Assembly: GCA_027621175.1 (NCBI GenBank)
Contig: JAQCCM010000014.1
Coordinates: 1 to 40,117, forward strand
Direction of reading: 5' to 3'
DNA from: Bacteroidota bacterium
GTDB taxonomy: Bacteria > Bacteroidota > Bacteroidia > Flavobacteriales > Flavobacteriaceae
Length of the DNA stretch: 40,117 nt
In this document: positions 23,932 to 33,887 of the stretch, piece by piece
How positions within the stretch are numbered: position 1 is the stretch's first letter
Layout of the letters: each line of letters starts with the position of its first letter
The notes under the pieces: generated by a model
Databases searched by the model: none
What the model saw: the letters and a program-made list of their open reading frames with translations, nothing else
What the model was told of the DNA's origin: nothing
Position numbers and translations under genes: made by a program

Positions 23932-26007
23932 TTACTCGGGTATTGATATCAACTCAAATTCTGCTTTCTTTTCGGACTGATATTTTATCCACACAATAAG
24001 ACTAGGAGTTCCATCAACATCGTATTCCACAGCGTACCTGAAATCTTTTCCACGGTTTATACTTTTACCGTCAAGGATTAACCTAACATTGGAGCTTTTC
24101 CAGTTCTTTATTACAAACGCCGGATTAACAAGTGGAGAACCTTCATTACCGGCAAGGGTGAACTTTAAATTTGCAGGATTGCTTTTCATTCTGAGGATAT
24201 AGGCGCGTTGGGAATAATCATATCCAGCACTTTCAAATCCAGATCCGGACAATTTGAGTTCGGCAGGGTAATTCCATGAACGGGCAAGGGATACTATTGT
24301 TTGCGGGTCTTTATCTGTCATTCCATATAAAGCCACATCTCCGACAGGATTCCCCCAACTTAGTGAAGAATGTGCAGCTCTATCGGGAGCATTTGCACTA
24401 CGTCCATCAGAAATAATTTGAGCTACCGGCCAATGATTCCACCATGGGAAATGAGAATACTCGGGTCTTACCTCGAGGTTAAAAACTTCCCAGCTTCCTC
24501 CGGTTCTGAAAATTGTAAAGGGCTTAAATTGCGATTTTAAATTTATTACCTGGATATTCGCATCTGGTAAATCATAAACAGGATAACCCTTTTCCCATGA
24601 GTACGTTTTACTTTCGCCTTTCATGTTCATCAAAGTTGCAGCAGCAAGTTCCATATTATCCTCGGGACGAGTACCCGGTTCACTAAGAAATATACTTTCC
24701 TGCCAACCACCTTCACCGGGCAATAATTTACGAACTACAACCCCATCAGGATAAATATAGTATATTTCGCTACCCCATTGGCCAAAACCAGTATTGTTTG
24801 GCAAGTCCATCTGGCGATATTTCACATCCATTTGCAGGTAACGCCAGTTTACAACAACACGTGCATCATTGCTCTCAATAATCGATACTCTGGAACTACG
24901 GCATTGCACATCGGACATATGCTCAATGCAACCTGTAGGCATATCGTTTCTTGACCCCTGAGATAAAAACCAATTATTACCAGTTTCCCGGCTTTGATCA
25001 GCCATCCATTTCCCATTCTCAGTGACCAAACAGGGAGAATAACGGGTGCCGCGCCAAAACATTATTTTTGTAGGTAACTCGTCAAATTGTACCACTACAT
25101 CATCGAACTCCCCAACAGGCCATATCGCATCCCATTCAGGGTAATACTTTAGTCTCATATAATTTGCACCGAACCTGCCTGATGGTTTCACGGTTGGGAA
25201 TTTCCGGGCGGCAAATTGTGGTTCGTTTTCCGGTTTTACCAATGTGTAATTTGCTTGTATTTCATCGGCAGTTAGGCATTTGTTATAAATTTTCACTTCA
25301 TCTATTATTCCGTCTAAGGAATACCGCGAGGGATAGGTGGCCCAGTCGCGTATAGCATCGGTAGGTGCCAGCATTTCGCGGTTCATACCCATACGAAACC
25401 CTTTTTCGGTTTCATTATAAGCTATGCCATAATCGAAAGTAAAATTATTATAGGTGTTTTCTAATTTGCCATTAACATAAATTGCCAGACCGTCTTTTGG
25501 ATTGTATGTACCAACCACATGGTACCACTTCTTTAATTCCAAACCAAGTTTAGTTGTGGGATTAAGTTTTGAATTGCATTCGTGCCATACCGACGTAGCA
25601 TCAGACATGTGGAGACCCACCCTTCCCCTTGAATCGATACCCAAATAAAAACCGGTTATTTTATATTTTCCAATGGTCAGAATTGGCGCCCAATTCCACG
25701 GGTAAGCCCCCAGAGAAATCCAGGCTTCGAAACTGATGCTTTTGGGAAATTCATAATCCTCGTGTGATAAGGCTGACGGAATGGCATCAATAAATGATGA
25801 AAATCCATCGAATTTAATTGCTGTGTCCTTTACTCCAGGAACAAATTTGGTCAAACCTCCAATAAGTAATTCACTACCGGGTTTTGATTTTTGTGATATA
25901 ACCGTGGTATCATTAAAATCCCAGGAAAATAGTAAGTTATTATTCTGCGCTTTTCCAATATTAGGTAGGATCAAAATACCCAAAAAGATAAAAATTAGTT
26001 TTTTCAT
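23932..26007 (-). CDS. secreted LamG-domain protein with an unrecognised C-terminal domain (paralog 2)
   Basis: 691-residue exported protein (signal peptide MKKLIFIFLGILILPNIGKA). LamG covers about 25-255 (SISFEAWISLGAYPWNWAPI, LDGIIDEVKIYNKCLT). The C-terminal domain from about 280 is the same as in paralog 1: FWRGTRYSPCLVTENGKW, GCIEHMSDVQCRSSRVSII, VVNWRY, IYYIYPDG, WWNHWPVAQIISDGR and HSSLSWGNP. Strictly conserved His, Tyr, Arg and Trp residues shared by both proteins suggest an enzyme active site. The C-terminal 60 residues are nearly identical in both, also at DNA level, so they arose by tandem duplication. The role in glycan breakdown is inferred from the locus. Confidence 0.85.
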   Translation of the reverse strand: MKKLIFIFLGILILPNIGKAQNNNLLFSWDFNDTTVISQKSKPGSELLIGGLTKFVPGVKDTAIKFDGFSSFIDAIPSALSHEDYEFPKSISFEAWISLGAYPWNWAPILTIGKYKITGFYLGIDSRGRVGLHMSDATSVWHECNSKLNPTTKLGLELKKWYHVVGTYNPKDGLAIYVNGKLENTYNNFTFDYGIAYNETEKGFRMGMNREMLAPTDAIRDWATYPSRYSLDGIIDEVKIYNKCLTADEIQANYTLVKPENEPQFAARKFPTVKPSGRFGANYMRLKYYPEWDAIWPVGEFDDVVVQFDELPTKIMFWRGTRYSPCLVTENGKWMADQSRETGNNWFLSQGSRNDMPTGCIEHMSDVQCRSSRVSIIESNDARVVVNWRYLQMDVKYRQMDLPNNTGFGQWGSEIYYIYPDGVVVRKLLPGEGGWQESIFLSEPGTRPEDNMELAAATLMNMKGESKTYSWEKGYPVYDLPDANIQVINLKSQFKPFTIFRTGGSWEVFNLEVRPEYSHFPWWNHWPVAQIISDGRSANAPDRAAHSSLSWGNPVGDVALYGMTDKDPQTIVSLARSWNYPAELKLSGSGFESAGYDYSQRAYILRMKSNPANLKFTLAGNEGSPLVNPAFVIKNWKSSNVRLILDGKSINRGKDFRYAVEYDVDGTPSLIVWIKYQSEKKAEFELISIPE

Positions 26008-26189
26008 GATTTTTTATTTTATAATTAATTATTATGTAATTTTTTATACATCTGATGAATATAATTTAAATCTGTTTTTGACCCATGAACAATCAATTGA
26101 GCATTACTTAGGATTTCCATCTGATCGATAAATTAATACACAGCGATTATCTGTTTCAGGAGTACGTCAAAACCATTTTGGATATCTTT

Positions 26190-26729
26190 TCACTCCCATG
26201 GATGAAGCAGAACTTTTCCACATCTGCCGCTAATCTGCAATTTAAAAGCATCTTCTACTTCTGAAAGGGCAAATTTGTGTGTAATCAGTTTACTAATCAG
26301 GGCATTATTATTGTCAATAGTATCCATTATCTTTTTTGTGTCTTTTAAATTCCAGTGCCAGCTACCATATATTGTTAGTCCTTTCCTTATCAAATCATCG
26401 CTTACTTTCACCGTAAGACTTTTTGATTCGCCGACAAATGCCACCTGGCCTTTCCGCCGTGTTCCATCGATGCATACCAATTGGTAAAGTTCTCCACCGG
26501 AACATTCAATAGATTTATCAGCACCAAGTCCTCCTGTTAATTCTCTGATTTGTTGAATACAATCAGCATTATTTGGATCCAGTACTGTTTCGGCTCCTAA
26601 TTCGAGAGCCAGTTTTGCACGCCAGGGATTTCTTGCCACTCCTATTACTCTGGCCCCCCGTGAGATACAGTTGATAATTGCTCCTAATCCTACTGGCCCC
26701 AAACCGGTAATGCCGGATAATTCATCCCA
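26190..26729 (-). pseudogene. 5'-truncated zinc-type alcohol/polyol dehydrogenase (MDR family)
   Basis: The frame encodes the NAD-binding half of a medium-chain dehydrogenase: ITGLGPVGLGAI, ARVIGVARNPWRAKLALELG, GLGADKSIECSGG, the KGQVAFVGES strand and a C-terminal GKVLLHPWE. The N-terminal GroES-like zinc-binding half, about 170 residues, is absent. A TAG closes the frame at WDELSG just before the Rossmann fold. No normal start codon is visible, so the gene is dead. The substrate may have been a sugar or polyol, given the arabinose genes upstream. It lies between the symporter and the LamG genes. Confidence 0.8.
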
Positions 26730-26814
26730 CTAAGTTAATAATTTACGGGAGAAGATCGGATACCCCATTTTTATTAATCTAATTTTTCAATCCTTTCAGC
26801 ATTTAAATGAAACC

Positions 26815-28434
26815 TTAATTTCCGTTAAAGATTATCATTACCCAGGCAACAGCTGCAAGAATCAGGACAGAGATTACAATATCTTTCCAGTTATAACTGG
26901 CTTTATTCTTAGCTTTCTCCCCTGCTGATATAGTTTGAAATGTAAGGTTCCTTACTTTTTCCATAGATGGAATACTGCTCAACAAGCTTACTCCTATTGC
27001 CAGTAAAATACAAAACAGGAAGAACCAGGCGCCAAAGGTCAAAAAGTTGACATCTCCCACTTTAAAAAGGAAGCCATTTGGATCCAGGTTATCTTTTTGA
27101 AGTTCCAGAACAACTCTAAAGCCTCCGACAATAAAACCAACTATCAAAGTTACAAAGGCTGCAAGGCCATTAATTCTTTTATAGAATATCCCAAGCAAGA
27201 ATACTGCGGTAATGGGAGGTGCGATGTAAGATTGCACTTTTTGAAGGTATTCATAAAGTACACCTGAAATATTAGCCATAATAGGTATCCATAATATTCC
27301 TATAAACACAATTATCACAGTAGCGATTTGACCAGTTCTTACCAATTTTTTCTCAGGGGTATTTGGTCTTAATTTTTTATAAATATCTACCGTAAACAAG
27401 GTTGAACAAGAATTAAACACTGATGCCAGAGAACTCATTAATGCAGCCAAAAGTCCAGCCGCAACCAATCCACGCAATCCTGAAGGCAATAAATTACTCA
27501 TTAAAACCGGAAAGGCCTGATCCGGGGTATCCCAATGTAATTCACCACGCATTTTAAGGGTTAATGCTATTATACCCGGAACCAGGAATAAAAATACCGG
27601 AAGCAATTTTAATAATGCCCCAAATATAGTTCCTCTTCTACCCTCTTTGATATTTCTGGCCGTGAGTGTTCTTTGTACTATATACTGGTCTGTACACCAA
27701 TACCAGATTCCAACAATTGTACTGGTAATCAATAACGAAGGCCAAGGGAAATCAGGATCTGAAGCTGGTCTCCACATATTTAAATATTGTGGAGAAACCG
27801 TTTCTTTCATACTCTCCCAACCACCAACAGCATCCAAACCTATAAAAGTCAGAGCACCTGCTCCAAGCACTAAAATGATTGCCTGTAAGGTTTCTGTATA
27901 AACAACTGCTTTCATACCACCTAATACAGTATAAATTCCCGTAAGTAAAACCGTTGCGATCGCCCCTGTCCAGAAATCTATTCCCAGCAAAGCCGATACC
28001 ACAACTCCACCGGCGTAAATAGTTACCGATATTTTGGTAAGTACATATGCAATTATAGAGAAAACGGAAAGCACCCAACGAGACCTAGCGTCAAACCTTT
28101 TTTCTAAAAATTCTGGCATTGTAAATACCCCGCTGCGCTTATAGAAAGGTAAAAACACCCAACCCAATATGAGCACCACCCAAGCCTGAATTTCATAAAT
28201 AAGCATAGGTAACTTATCACCTGCACCAGCTCCCGCAAGGCCAACTACATGTTCTGAACCGATATTTGATGCAAATATTGAAGCCCCTACCACAAACCAA
28301 CCTACGTTTCTTCCGGCAAGAAAGTAATCTTCCGTATTTTCTTGTTTCTTTGACATTACCCAGGCCACAATTCCAGCCAGGATGAGAAAGTATATGGCTA
28401 TAGCTAGCCAGTCGTATAAATCTAATGGTATCAT
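26815..28434 (-). CDS. sodium/solute symporter (SSS family), probable L-arabinose importer
   Basis: 539-residue inner-membrane transporter of the SSS family (vSGLT-like), with about 14 hydrophobic segments. Family motifs are FLAGRNVGWFVVGASIFASNIGSEH near the N terminus and GLVAAGLLAALMSSLASVFNSCSTLFTVDIYKK in the middle. It most likely brings monosaccharide in with Na+. L-arabinose is inferred from the tight linkage, since it starts 4 bases after the aldose epimerase stop and follows araBDA. Confidence 0.9.
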   Translation of the reverse strand: MIPLDLYDWLAIAIYFLILAGIVAWVMSKKQENTEDYFLAGRNVGWFVVGASIFASNIGSEHVVGLAGAGAGDKLPMLIYEIQAWVVLILGWVFLPFYKRSGVFTMPEFLEKRFDARSRWVLSVFSIIAYVLTKISVTIYAGGVVVSALLGIDFWTGAIATVLLTGIYTVLGGMKAVVYTETLQAIILVLGAGALTFIGLDAVGGWESMKETVSPQYLNMWRPASDPDFPWPSLLITSTIVGIWYWCTDQYIVQRTLTARNIKEGRRGTIFGALLKLLPVFLFLVPGIIALTLKMRGELHWDTPDQAFPVLMSNLLPSGLRGLVAAGLLAALMSSLASVFNSCSTLFTVDIYKKLRPNTPEKKLVRTGQIATVIIVFIGILWIPIMANISGVLYEYLQKVQSYIAPPITAVFLLGIFYKRINGLAAFVTLIVGFIVGGFRVVLELQKDNLDPNGFLFKVGDVNFLTFGAWFFLFCILLAIGVSLLSSIPSMEKVRNLTFQTISAGEKAKNKASYNWKDIVISVLILAAVAWVMIIFNGN

Positions 28435-28438
28435 ACTA

Positions 28439-29629
28439 CTATTTTATGGAAAATTTTAATGAAGTTTTTGAAGTGTATTTTTCTCCCGGCGCAAGCACAA
28501 CAGAAGGAAAATCATCCTGGTTAGGAGAATCCGGAAAATGCTGGGTTTCAAGGCAAAAACCGCTTCTTTTTCCATAAGTCCCATCCCCTCCCTTTTGAGT
28601 CAGGGTCCCATCTAAAAAATTACCGGTATAAAATTGAATTCCCAGTTCATCCGTAGAGACTTCTAATAATCGTCCGCTTTCGGGATGATATGCAGAAGCA
28701 GCAAATCTCACCCCGCTATTTTGTTCATTAAGAACCCAGCAATGGTCAAACCCCAATCCCCTTTTTAATTGTTCATCCTCATTTTCTTTTACAATATCCC
28801 TACCAACAGATTTAGCCTCCCTGAAATCAAACGGAGTACCTTCGACATTTTTTTGTTCTCTAGTAGGTATAAAGGTTGCATCTATGGGTAAATATTTATC
28901 AGCATTAATTTTTACTTCCTGATCCAGAATGGTTGAACTAAAATCACCCGATAAATTAAAATAAGAATGTTGAGTCAGGTTTATAATTGTTTTCTTATCG
29001 GTTGTAGCTTCATAAAGCACATCCAAAGAATTATCATCGTTAAGGGTGTAGGTTACGATTGTATTCAGATTACCTGGGTATCCTTGCTCCATATCCTTGC
29101 TCAAATACGAAAATTTTAAGGAATTTTTACTATCCTGGACTTCTTCAACCTTCCAAACTTCCTTATCAAAACCTTTCTCGCCTCCATGCAGATGATTCTC
29201 TCCATCATTCAGTGGCAGTGAGAATTTTTTTCCATTCAGAGAAAATTCACCTTTTGCAATCCTGTTTCCATAACGGCCTATCAAGGCTCCAAAAAATGGA
29301 TTATCTGAGACATATTGACTAATGGAATCAAATCCCAAAACGACATTCTCATATTTACCGTTTTTATCTGGCGCTTTAAGGGAAGAAATTCTTCCCCCAT
29401 AAGTGATGATATCAACCTCCATTCCTTTAGCGTTTCTCAACATATAGAGATCAACTTTTTCACCTTCAGTAGTGGCACCGAAATCTTTTTTCTGAATAAC
29501 AAGATTTTCTTTATTTTCCATAATTTCAGAATCCTTTGTGTTGTTTTTTTGGTCCTTCTTGCACTGAATATTTACCAGTGCAAAACAAATAACCCCTGCC
29601 AGGCAAGTGCTTCGTTTTAATAAATTCAT
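28439..29629 (-). CDS. galM: aldose 1-epimerase (mutarotase), lipoprotein
   Basis: 396-residue enzyme interconverting the alpha and beta anomers of aldoses. A signal peptide with lipobox-like VNIQC (Cys23) places it in the periplasm or outer membrane. Conserved sites are GRYGNRIAKGEF, HLHGGEKGFDKEVW (His), TQHSYFNLSG (His) and the catalytic Glu in FCLETQHFPDSPNQ. It would prepare arabinose released in the periplasm for uptake by the symporter encoded next. Confidence 0.93.
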   Translation of the reverse strand: MNLLKRSTCLAGVICFALVNIQCKKDQKNNTKDSEIMENKENLVIQKKDFGATTEGEKVDLYMLRNAKGMEVDIITYGGRISSLKAPDKNGKYENVVLGFDSISQYVSDNPFFGALIGRYGNRIAKGEFSLNGKKFSLPLNDGENHLHGGEKGFDKEVWKVEEVQDSKNSLKFSYLSKDMEQGYPGNLNTIVTYTLNDDNSLDVLYEATTDKKTIINLTQHSYFNLSGDFSSTILDQEVKINADKYLPIDATFIPTREQKNVEGTPFDFREAKSVGRDIVKENEDEQLKRGLGFDHCWVLNEQNSGVRFAASAYHPESGRLLEVSTDELGIQFYTGNFLDGTLTQKGGDGTYGKRSGFCLETQHFPDSPNQDDFPSVVLAPGEKYTSKTSLKFSIK

Positions 29630-29647
29630 AGGTGTCGTTTTAGTTGA

Positions 29648-31156
29648 TTACATTCCGTGTTGAAACAAGTGATAATAAGCCTCATTGGCATTTATTCTAT
29701 CTTTAAAATCCCTGACGTTGGTTTTTTCATCGATCACCAGCAATTCAATCCCTGCAATATCCGCAAAGTCCTCTAAAAATTCTGTGGTAATTGCCTGGGA
29801 ATAAACGGTGTGATGAGCGCCCCCGGATAATATCCAGGATGTTGCAGCAATATCCAGATCTGGCTTAGGATCCCAAAGTACCCTCGCAACTGGTAGATTT
29901 GGCAATTCACCTCCAGGTTTTACAGCTTCTACCTCATTCACAATTAATCTAAACCTGTTTCCTAAATCTATTAAGGAAGCATTAAGGGCGGCACCTTCAG
30001 GAGAGTTAAAAACCAAACGCACAGGATCCTCCTTACCTCCAATTCCAAGCGGATGAATATCGCAAGTTGGTTTTCCTTCGGCTATAGTTGGGCATATTTC
30101 AAGCATATGAGAACCCAGCACATAGGATTTTTGAGGCGTAAAATGGTACGTGTAATCTTCCATAAAGGAAGTACCTCCCTCCATACCATGTGCCATCACC
30201 TTTATTGCACGCAGAAGAGCAGCCGTTTTCCAATCACCTTCAGCGCCAAAACCGTAGCCATTGGCCATCAGTCTTTGAACTGCAATCCCAGGAAGTTGTT
30301 TGAGTTCCCCAAGATTCTCAAAGGTATCTGTAAATGCCTTGAACCCACCTTCATCCAGGAATGCCCTTAAGCCAATTTCTATTTTGGCGGCGTCCACTAA
30401 AGAGCCTCTTTGATTACCGCCTTCTTTAAGTGAATTGGTAAGATTGTAGGAAGATTCATATTCTGCAAGAAGTTTAGTTACATCTTCTTCTTTTACTGCA
30501 TTAACATGTTTTACAACATCTGAGGAATCATATCCGTTCACCGACATTCCAAAGCGCATTTGGGCTCCAACTTTATCACCTTCGGTTACGGCAACTTCCC
30601 TCATATTATCTCCAATACGGGCCACTTTTAAATGCTGAAGTTCATCCCAGCCTAAAACTACCCTGCTCCATATTCCCAGTTTTTTCTGAACCCGATCCGA
30701 CTGCCAATGCCCTACAATTACTTTGCGTTTTTTACGCATCCGGGTCATAATGAAACCAAACTCCCTGTCACCATGAGCCGACTGGTTTAGGTTCATAAAA
30801 TCCATATTCATCGTTTGCCAGGGGATTTCAGCATTAAATTGGGTATGCAGGTGGCATAATGGTTTATTGAGAATGTTTAAACCTCTAATCCACATTTTTG
30901 CTGGAGAAAAGGTGTGCATCCATGCGACAATTCCAATACAATTTTTATTGGAATTTGCCTCTTGAAAAAGTTCTGCTATTTCATCTGATGTTTTAACCGT
31001 TTCCTGATATACTATTTTTATGGGAAGTAGAGATGATTCATTAAGCCCATTGACAATATTTTTGGAGTTATCGGCAACCTGCTGCAATACTTCTTCTCCA
31101 TATAAATGTTGGCTTCCGGTAACAAACCAGATTTGTTTTTGTGCTATATTGACCAT
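29648..31156 (-). CDS. araA: L-arabinose isomerase
   Basis: 502-residue cytoplasmic Mn-dependent enzyme converting L-arabinose to L-ribulose. Length and sequence are typical: [16 protein letters not shown] at the N terminus, the [20 protein letters not shown] segment, [17 protein letters not shown] and [15 protein letters not shown] with metal-binding Glu residues, the HMLEICP segment and a C-terminal [10 protein letters not shown] with the ligand His. It acts before AraB and AraD, although here the gene order is araB-araD-araA. Confidence 0.97.
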   Translation of the reverse strand: MVNIAQKQIWFVTGSQHLYGEEVLQQVADNSKNIVNGLNESSLLPIKIVYQETVKTSDEIAELFQEANSNKNCIGIVAWMHTFSPAKMWIRGLNILNKPLCHLHTQFNAEIPWQTMNMDFMNLNQSAHGDREFGFIMTRMRKKRKVIVGHWQSDRVQKKLGIWSRVVLGWDELQHLKVARIGDNMREVAVTEGDKVGAQMRFGMSVNGYDSSDVVKHVNAVKEEDVTKLLAEYESSYNLTNSLKEGGNQRGSLVDAAKIEIGLRAFLDEGGFKAFTDTFENLGELKQLPGIAVQRLMANGYGFGAEGDWKTAALLRAIKVMAHGMEGGTSFMEDYTYHFTPQKSYVLGSHMLEICPTIAEGKPTCDIHPLGIGGKEDPVRLVFNSPEGAALNASLIDLGNRFRLIVNEVEAVKPGGELPNLPVARVLWDPKPDLDIAATSWILSGGAHHTVYSQAITTEFLEDFADIAGIELLVIDEKTNVRDFKDRINANEAYYHLFQHGM

Positions 31157-31184
31157 TAGAATTTTAATGTGAAGTTACTATTTT

Positions 31185-31889
31185 TTATTTCTGCCCGTAG
31201 TAAGCGTCTTTTCCGTGCTTACGCTCGTAGTGTTTTTTAATAAGTGAATCCTTAAGCCGAGGAGCCTCAGGATTTATCTGTAGGGTTAATAATGCCATCC
31301 TGGCCAACTCTTCCAGAACTTTACTGTTGTATACTGCTTTGGCCGAATTTTCTCCCCAGGTAAAAGGGCCGTGGTTTCCAATGAGTACCATTTGGACTTC
31401 TTTATACGAAAGATTCTTTTCTTTAAAACAATCCAGGATTTGTATCCCTGTATTGAGTTCGTAATTTCCTTCAATTAATTCATCGCGCATAGGGGGAGCG
31501 CATGGAATATCTGTCGTAAGATGATCGGCATGGGTTGTGCCAAAAATTGGGATATCCCTTTGGGCTTGTGCCCAGGCTACTGAATAGGTCGCATGAGTAT
31601 GTGCTATGCCTCCTATTTCATCCCAGTTTTTATATAAATAAGCGTGGGTTTTAGTATCTGATGAGGGCCTCATTTCACCTTCAATAATGTTGTTTTCAAA
31701 ATCCAGAATAACAATATCTTCCGGTTTCAGGTTTTGATATGGAACGCCACTTGGCTTAATAGCAAATACGCCCTTAGCTCTGTCAACTGCACTTACATTG
31801 CCAAAAGTGTAAATAACCAGCTTCAATGAATCAAGTTCCATATTGGCCTCATAGCATTCCCGTTTTAATTCTTTATAATTTGAATTCAT
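31185..31889 (-). CDS. araD: L-ribulose-5-phosphate 4-epimerase
   Basis: 234-residue class II aldolase-family enzyme converting L-ribulose-5-phosphate to D-xylulose-5-phosphate, which enters the pentose phosphate pathway. Motifs are GNVSAVDRAKGVFAIKPSG, the metal-binding GGIAHTHATYSVAWA, FGTTHADHL and LIGNHGPFTWG. I choose ATG 31889 (MNSNYKELKR), which overlaps the araB 3' end by 17 bases. A frame open to 31925 lies inside araB. Confidence 0.96.
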   Translation of the reverse strand: MNSNYKELKRECYEANMELDSLKLVIYTFGNVSAVDRAKGVFAIKPSGVPYQNLKPEDIVILDFENNIIEGEMRPSSDTKTHAYLYKNWDEIGGIAHTHATYSVAWAQAQRDIPIFGTTHADHLTTDIPCAPPMRDELIEGNYELNTGIQILDCFKEKNLSYKEVQMVLIGNHGPFTWGENSAKAVYNSKVLEELARMALLTLQINPEAPRLKDSLIKKHYERKHGKDAYYGQK

Positions 31890-33570
31890 TGATAGTAGTT
31901 TTGCGGTTAATATTTTTTTCAGCAAAAGCTCCTAATTTCTTATAAGCCTTCATAAGTTCAGCATAAGCAGCTACTTCTTCTTTGTTAGGATGATATTCTG
32001 CTTCAAAATCGCTCCCTAGTTTTTTACTCGCCTCGATTACATTGGGATAAAGCCCCGCCGCAACCGCCGCATAGATCGCTGCACCAAGTGCGGGTGCTTC
32101 ATCTGACGAAGCTACCTTGATTGGCATATCCAGCACATTTGCAAGGGTTTGCATAATAAATGGAGATTTTCTAGCCACTCCTCCAATACCAATAACACTG
32201 TTAATTTTAACACCTTCCTCTTCAAACCTATTGACTATTTCTTTTGAACCGAAACAAATGGCGTTTACCAGAGCCTTAAAAATATGTGGTGCTTTAGTTC
32301 CCAGGGAAAGATTTGAGATGGCACTTTTTAATTCCTGGTTGGCATCGGGGGTTCTTCTGCCGTTAATCCAGTCTAATGCAATGGGAATACTTTCTGAAAT
32401 ATCTATTTTTTCGGCTTCTTCTGAAAGTTTTAAAATAAAATCCTTTTCGACTTCTATCTTTAATCTCTCTTTTTGTTCTTCTGAAAGAATTGTGGAATTT
32501 AAAATAAGATTGTCCATTGGCCAGGACAGAACATCTTTAAACCAGGCTAAAACATCGCCAAAAGCAGATTGTCCTGCTTCCAAACCAACCAAGCCCGGAA
32601 TTACCGATCCATCTACCTGACCACAAATTCCACGAACGGTTGTATCACCAATTTCTACTTTGGAAGAAACAATAATATCACATGTAGAAGTACCCATTAC
32701 CCTTACAAGTGTATTCTCTTCAATCTTTGCTCCTACAGCTCCGGCATGAGCATCAAATGTTCCCACGGAAATAACAGTATCTGTAGTGAGCCCTAATTTT
32801 TTTGCCCAAGCTGCACTTAAATTTCCTGCAACTTCATTTGAAGTATAGGTTTTATCATATAATCTCCCGCGCAACTGGCCTAAATAAGGATCTAATCTGT
32901 TCAAAAAATCTTCAGATGGGAGTCCGTTCCAGTCCTCGTGCCACATAGCTTTATGCCCTGCCGCACAACGGCTTCTTTTAAAACTCTCCAGATCCTGATC
33001 TTCTATAAGAAGGTACGTCATTAGATCACAATGCTCCATCCATGAATAAGCGGCGTTTTTCACAGCTTCATCTTCTCTGATAATATGGGTTATTTTTGCC
33101 CAAAACCATTCTGAAGAATAAATTCCTCCTTCGTATTTGGTGTAATTATTACCTCCCCAATTTTCGGCCAATTCATTAATTTCATTAGCTTCATTTATTG
33201 CAGTATGATCTTTCCACAAAACCACCATGGCATTGGGATTTTCTTCAAATCCCTTTTCAAAGGCAAGTGGTGCGCCCTGTTTGGTTACCGGGATTGGGGA
33301 AGAACCGGTAGTATCGATACAAATTCCTTTAATTGAGGAACTGTTAACTTTACTTTTATTTATTACCCCTTTTATTGTCTTTTCCAGTCCTTCAATATGG
33401 TCCAAAGGATGTTGACGAAATCGATTTAGTGAAGCATCACAAAATTCCTGCTTTTTCCATCTTGGATACAGGAACATGTCTGAGGCTAATTCCTCTCCAC
33501 TTTCGGCATCCAGTAAAATTGCCCTTACCGAATCGGTTCCATAATCAAGGCCTATAACATATGTACTCAT
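31873..33570 (-). CDS. araB: ribulokinase
   Basis: 565-residue FGGY-family kinase that phosphorylates L-ribulose. The N-terminal ATPase motif GLDYGTDSVRAILLD, the CIDTTGSSPIPV segment, a middle CDIIVSS/GQSAFGD region and the C-terminal GIGGVARKSPFIMQTLANVL match ribulokinase, as does the length. The frame begins with TTG at 33573, but the first ATG is at 33570 (MSTYVIGLDYG). It is first of the five-gene araB-araD-araA-galM-symporter group, with about 85 bases before it that hold no clear promoter element. Confidence 0.96.
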   Translation of the reverse strand: MSTYVIGLDYGTDSVRAILLDAESGEELASDMFLYPRWKKQEFCDASLNRFRQHPLDHIEGLEKTIKGVINKSKVNSSSIKGICIDTTGSSPIPVTKQGAPLAFEKGFEENPNAMVVLWKDHTAINEANEINELAENWGGNNYTKYEGGIYSSEWFWAKITHIIREDEAVKNAAYSWMEHCDLMTYLLIEDQDLESFKRSRCAAGHKAMWHEDWNGLPSEDFLNRLDPYLGQLRGRLYDKTYTSNEVAGNLSAAWAKKLGLTTDTVISVGTFDAHAGAVGAKIEENTLVRVMGTSTCDIIVSSKVEIGDTTVRGICGQVDGSVIPGLVGLEAGQSAFGDVLAWFKDVLSWPMDNLILNSTILSEEQKERLKIEVEKDFILKLSEEAEKIDISESIPIALDWINGRRTPDANQELKSAISNLSLGTKAPHIFKALVNAICFGSKEIVNRFEEEGVKINSVIGIGGVARKSPFIMQTLANVLDMPIKVASSDEAPALGAAIYAAVAAGLYPNVIEASKKLGSDFEAEYHPNKEEVAAYAELMKAYKKLGAFAEKNINRKTTINEFKL

Positions 33571-33655
33571 CAATTTATCTTTTCCTGAGTTTTAAGTATC
33601 TTATTCGAATTACTAAGCTAATTCCAACGAGTTTAATTTTTTTATTTAAATAATA

Positions 33656-33887
33656 TTATTTTAAATAGTTGGCAGTTATTGTTTTATTGCTGTTCATAGT
33701 TACAACTAATGGATACGCCGTACCACTGGCATCACCAGCCCAATGATCAAATTCATAGCCTGACTCTGCTGCAGTCACAATAGGAGCATAAGTATTCTCT
33801 TTGCAACTTTTTGTTCCGTCTGGAGATACTGAGCCTCCTGAAATTGAACTGGTGGTTAAATTTTACTGAGTGCCACTTCCCGGAATA
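33656..33887 (-). pseudogene. detached C-terminal InlB-B/Listeria-Bacteroides-type repeat of the beta-propeller lipoprotein
   Basis: Right after the lipoprotein stop, one frame over, the minus strand encodes SISGGSVSPDG, a Cys-containing stretch, then AESGYEFDHWAGDASG and VTMNSNKTITANYLK before a TAA. This is the pattern of divergent InlB B-repeat (bacterial repeat) domains, which close many extracellular proteins. A second lesion, a TAA in place of what looks like a Tyr codon (GTQ-stop-NLTTSS), lies just before it. The domain cannot be translated with its neighbour. It most simply was that protein's C terminus. Confidence 0.65.

Noticed and set aside
25781-26131. 116-residue plus-strand frame over the LamG paralog 2 start
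   Set aside because: Mostly antisense to the signal peptide and LamG domain of the real gene. The remainder is AT-rich intergenic DNA.
26190-26729. Functional short dehydrogenase
   Set aside because: Lacks the catalytic zinc-binding half and a usable start codon. Medium-chain dehydrogenases are not active as the NAD-binding half alone.
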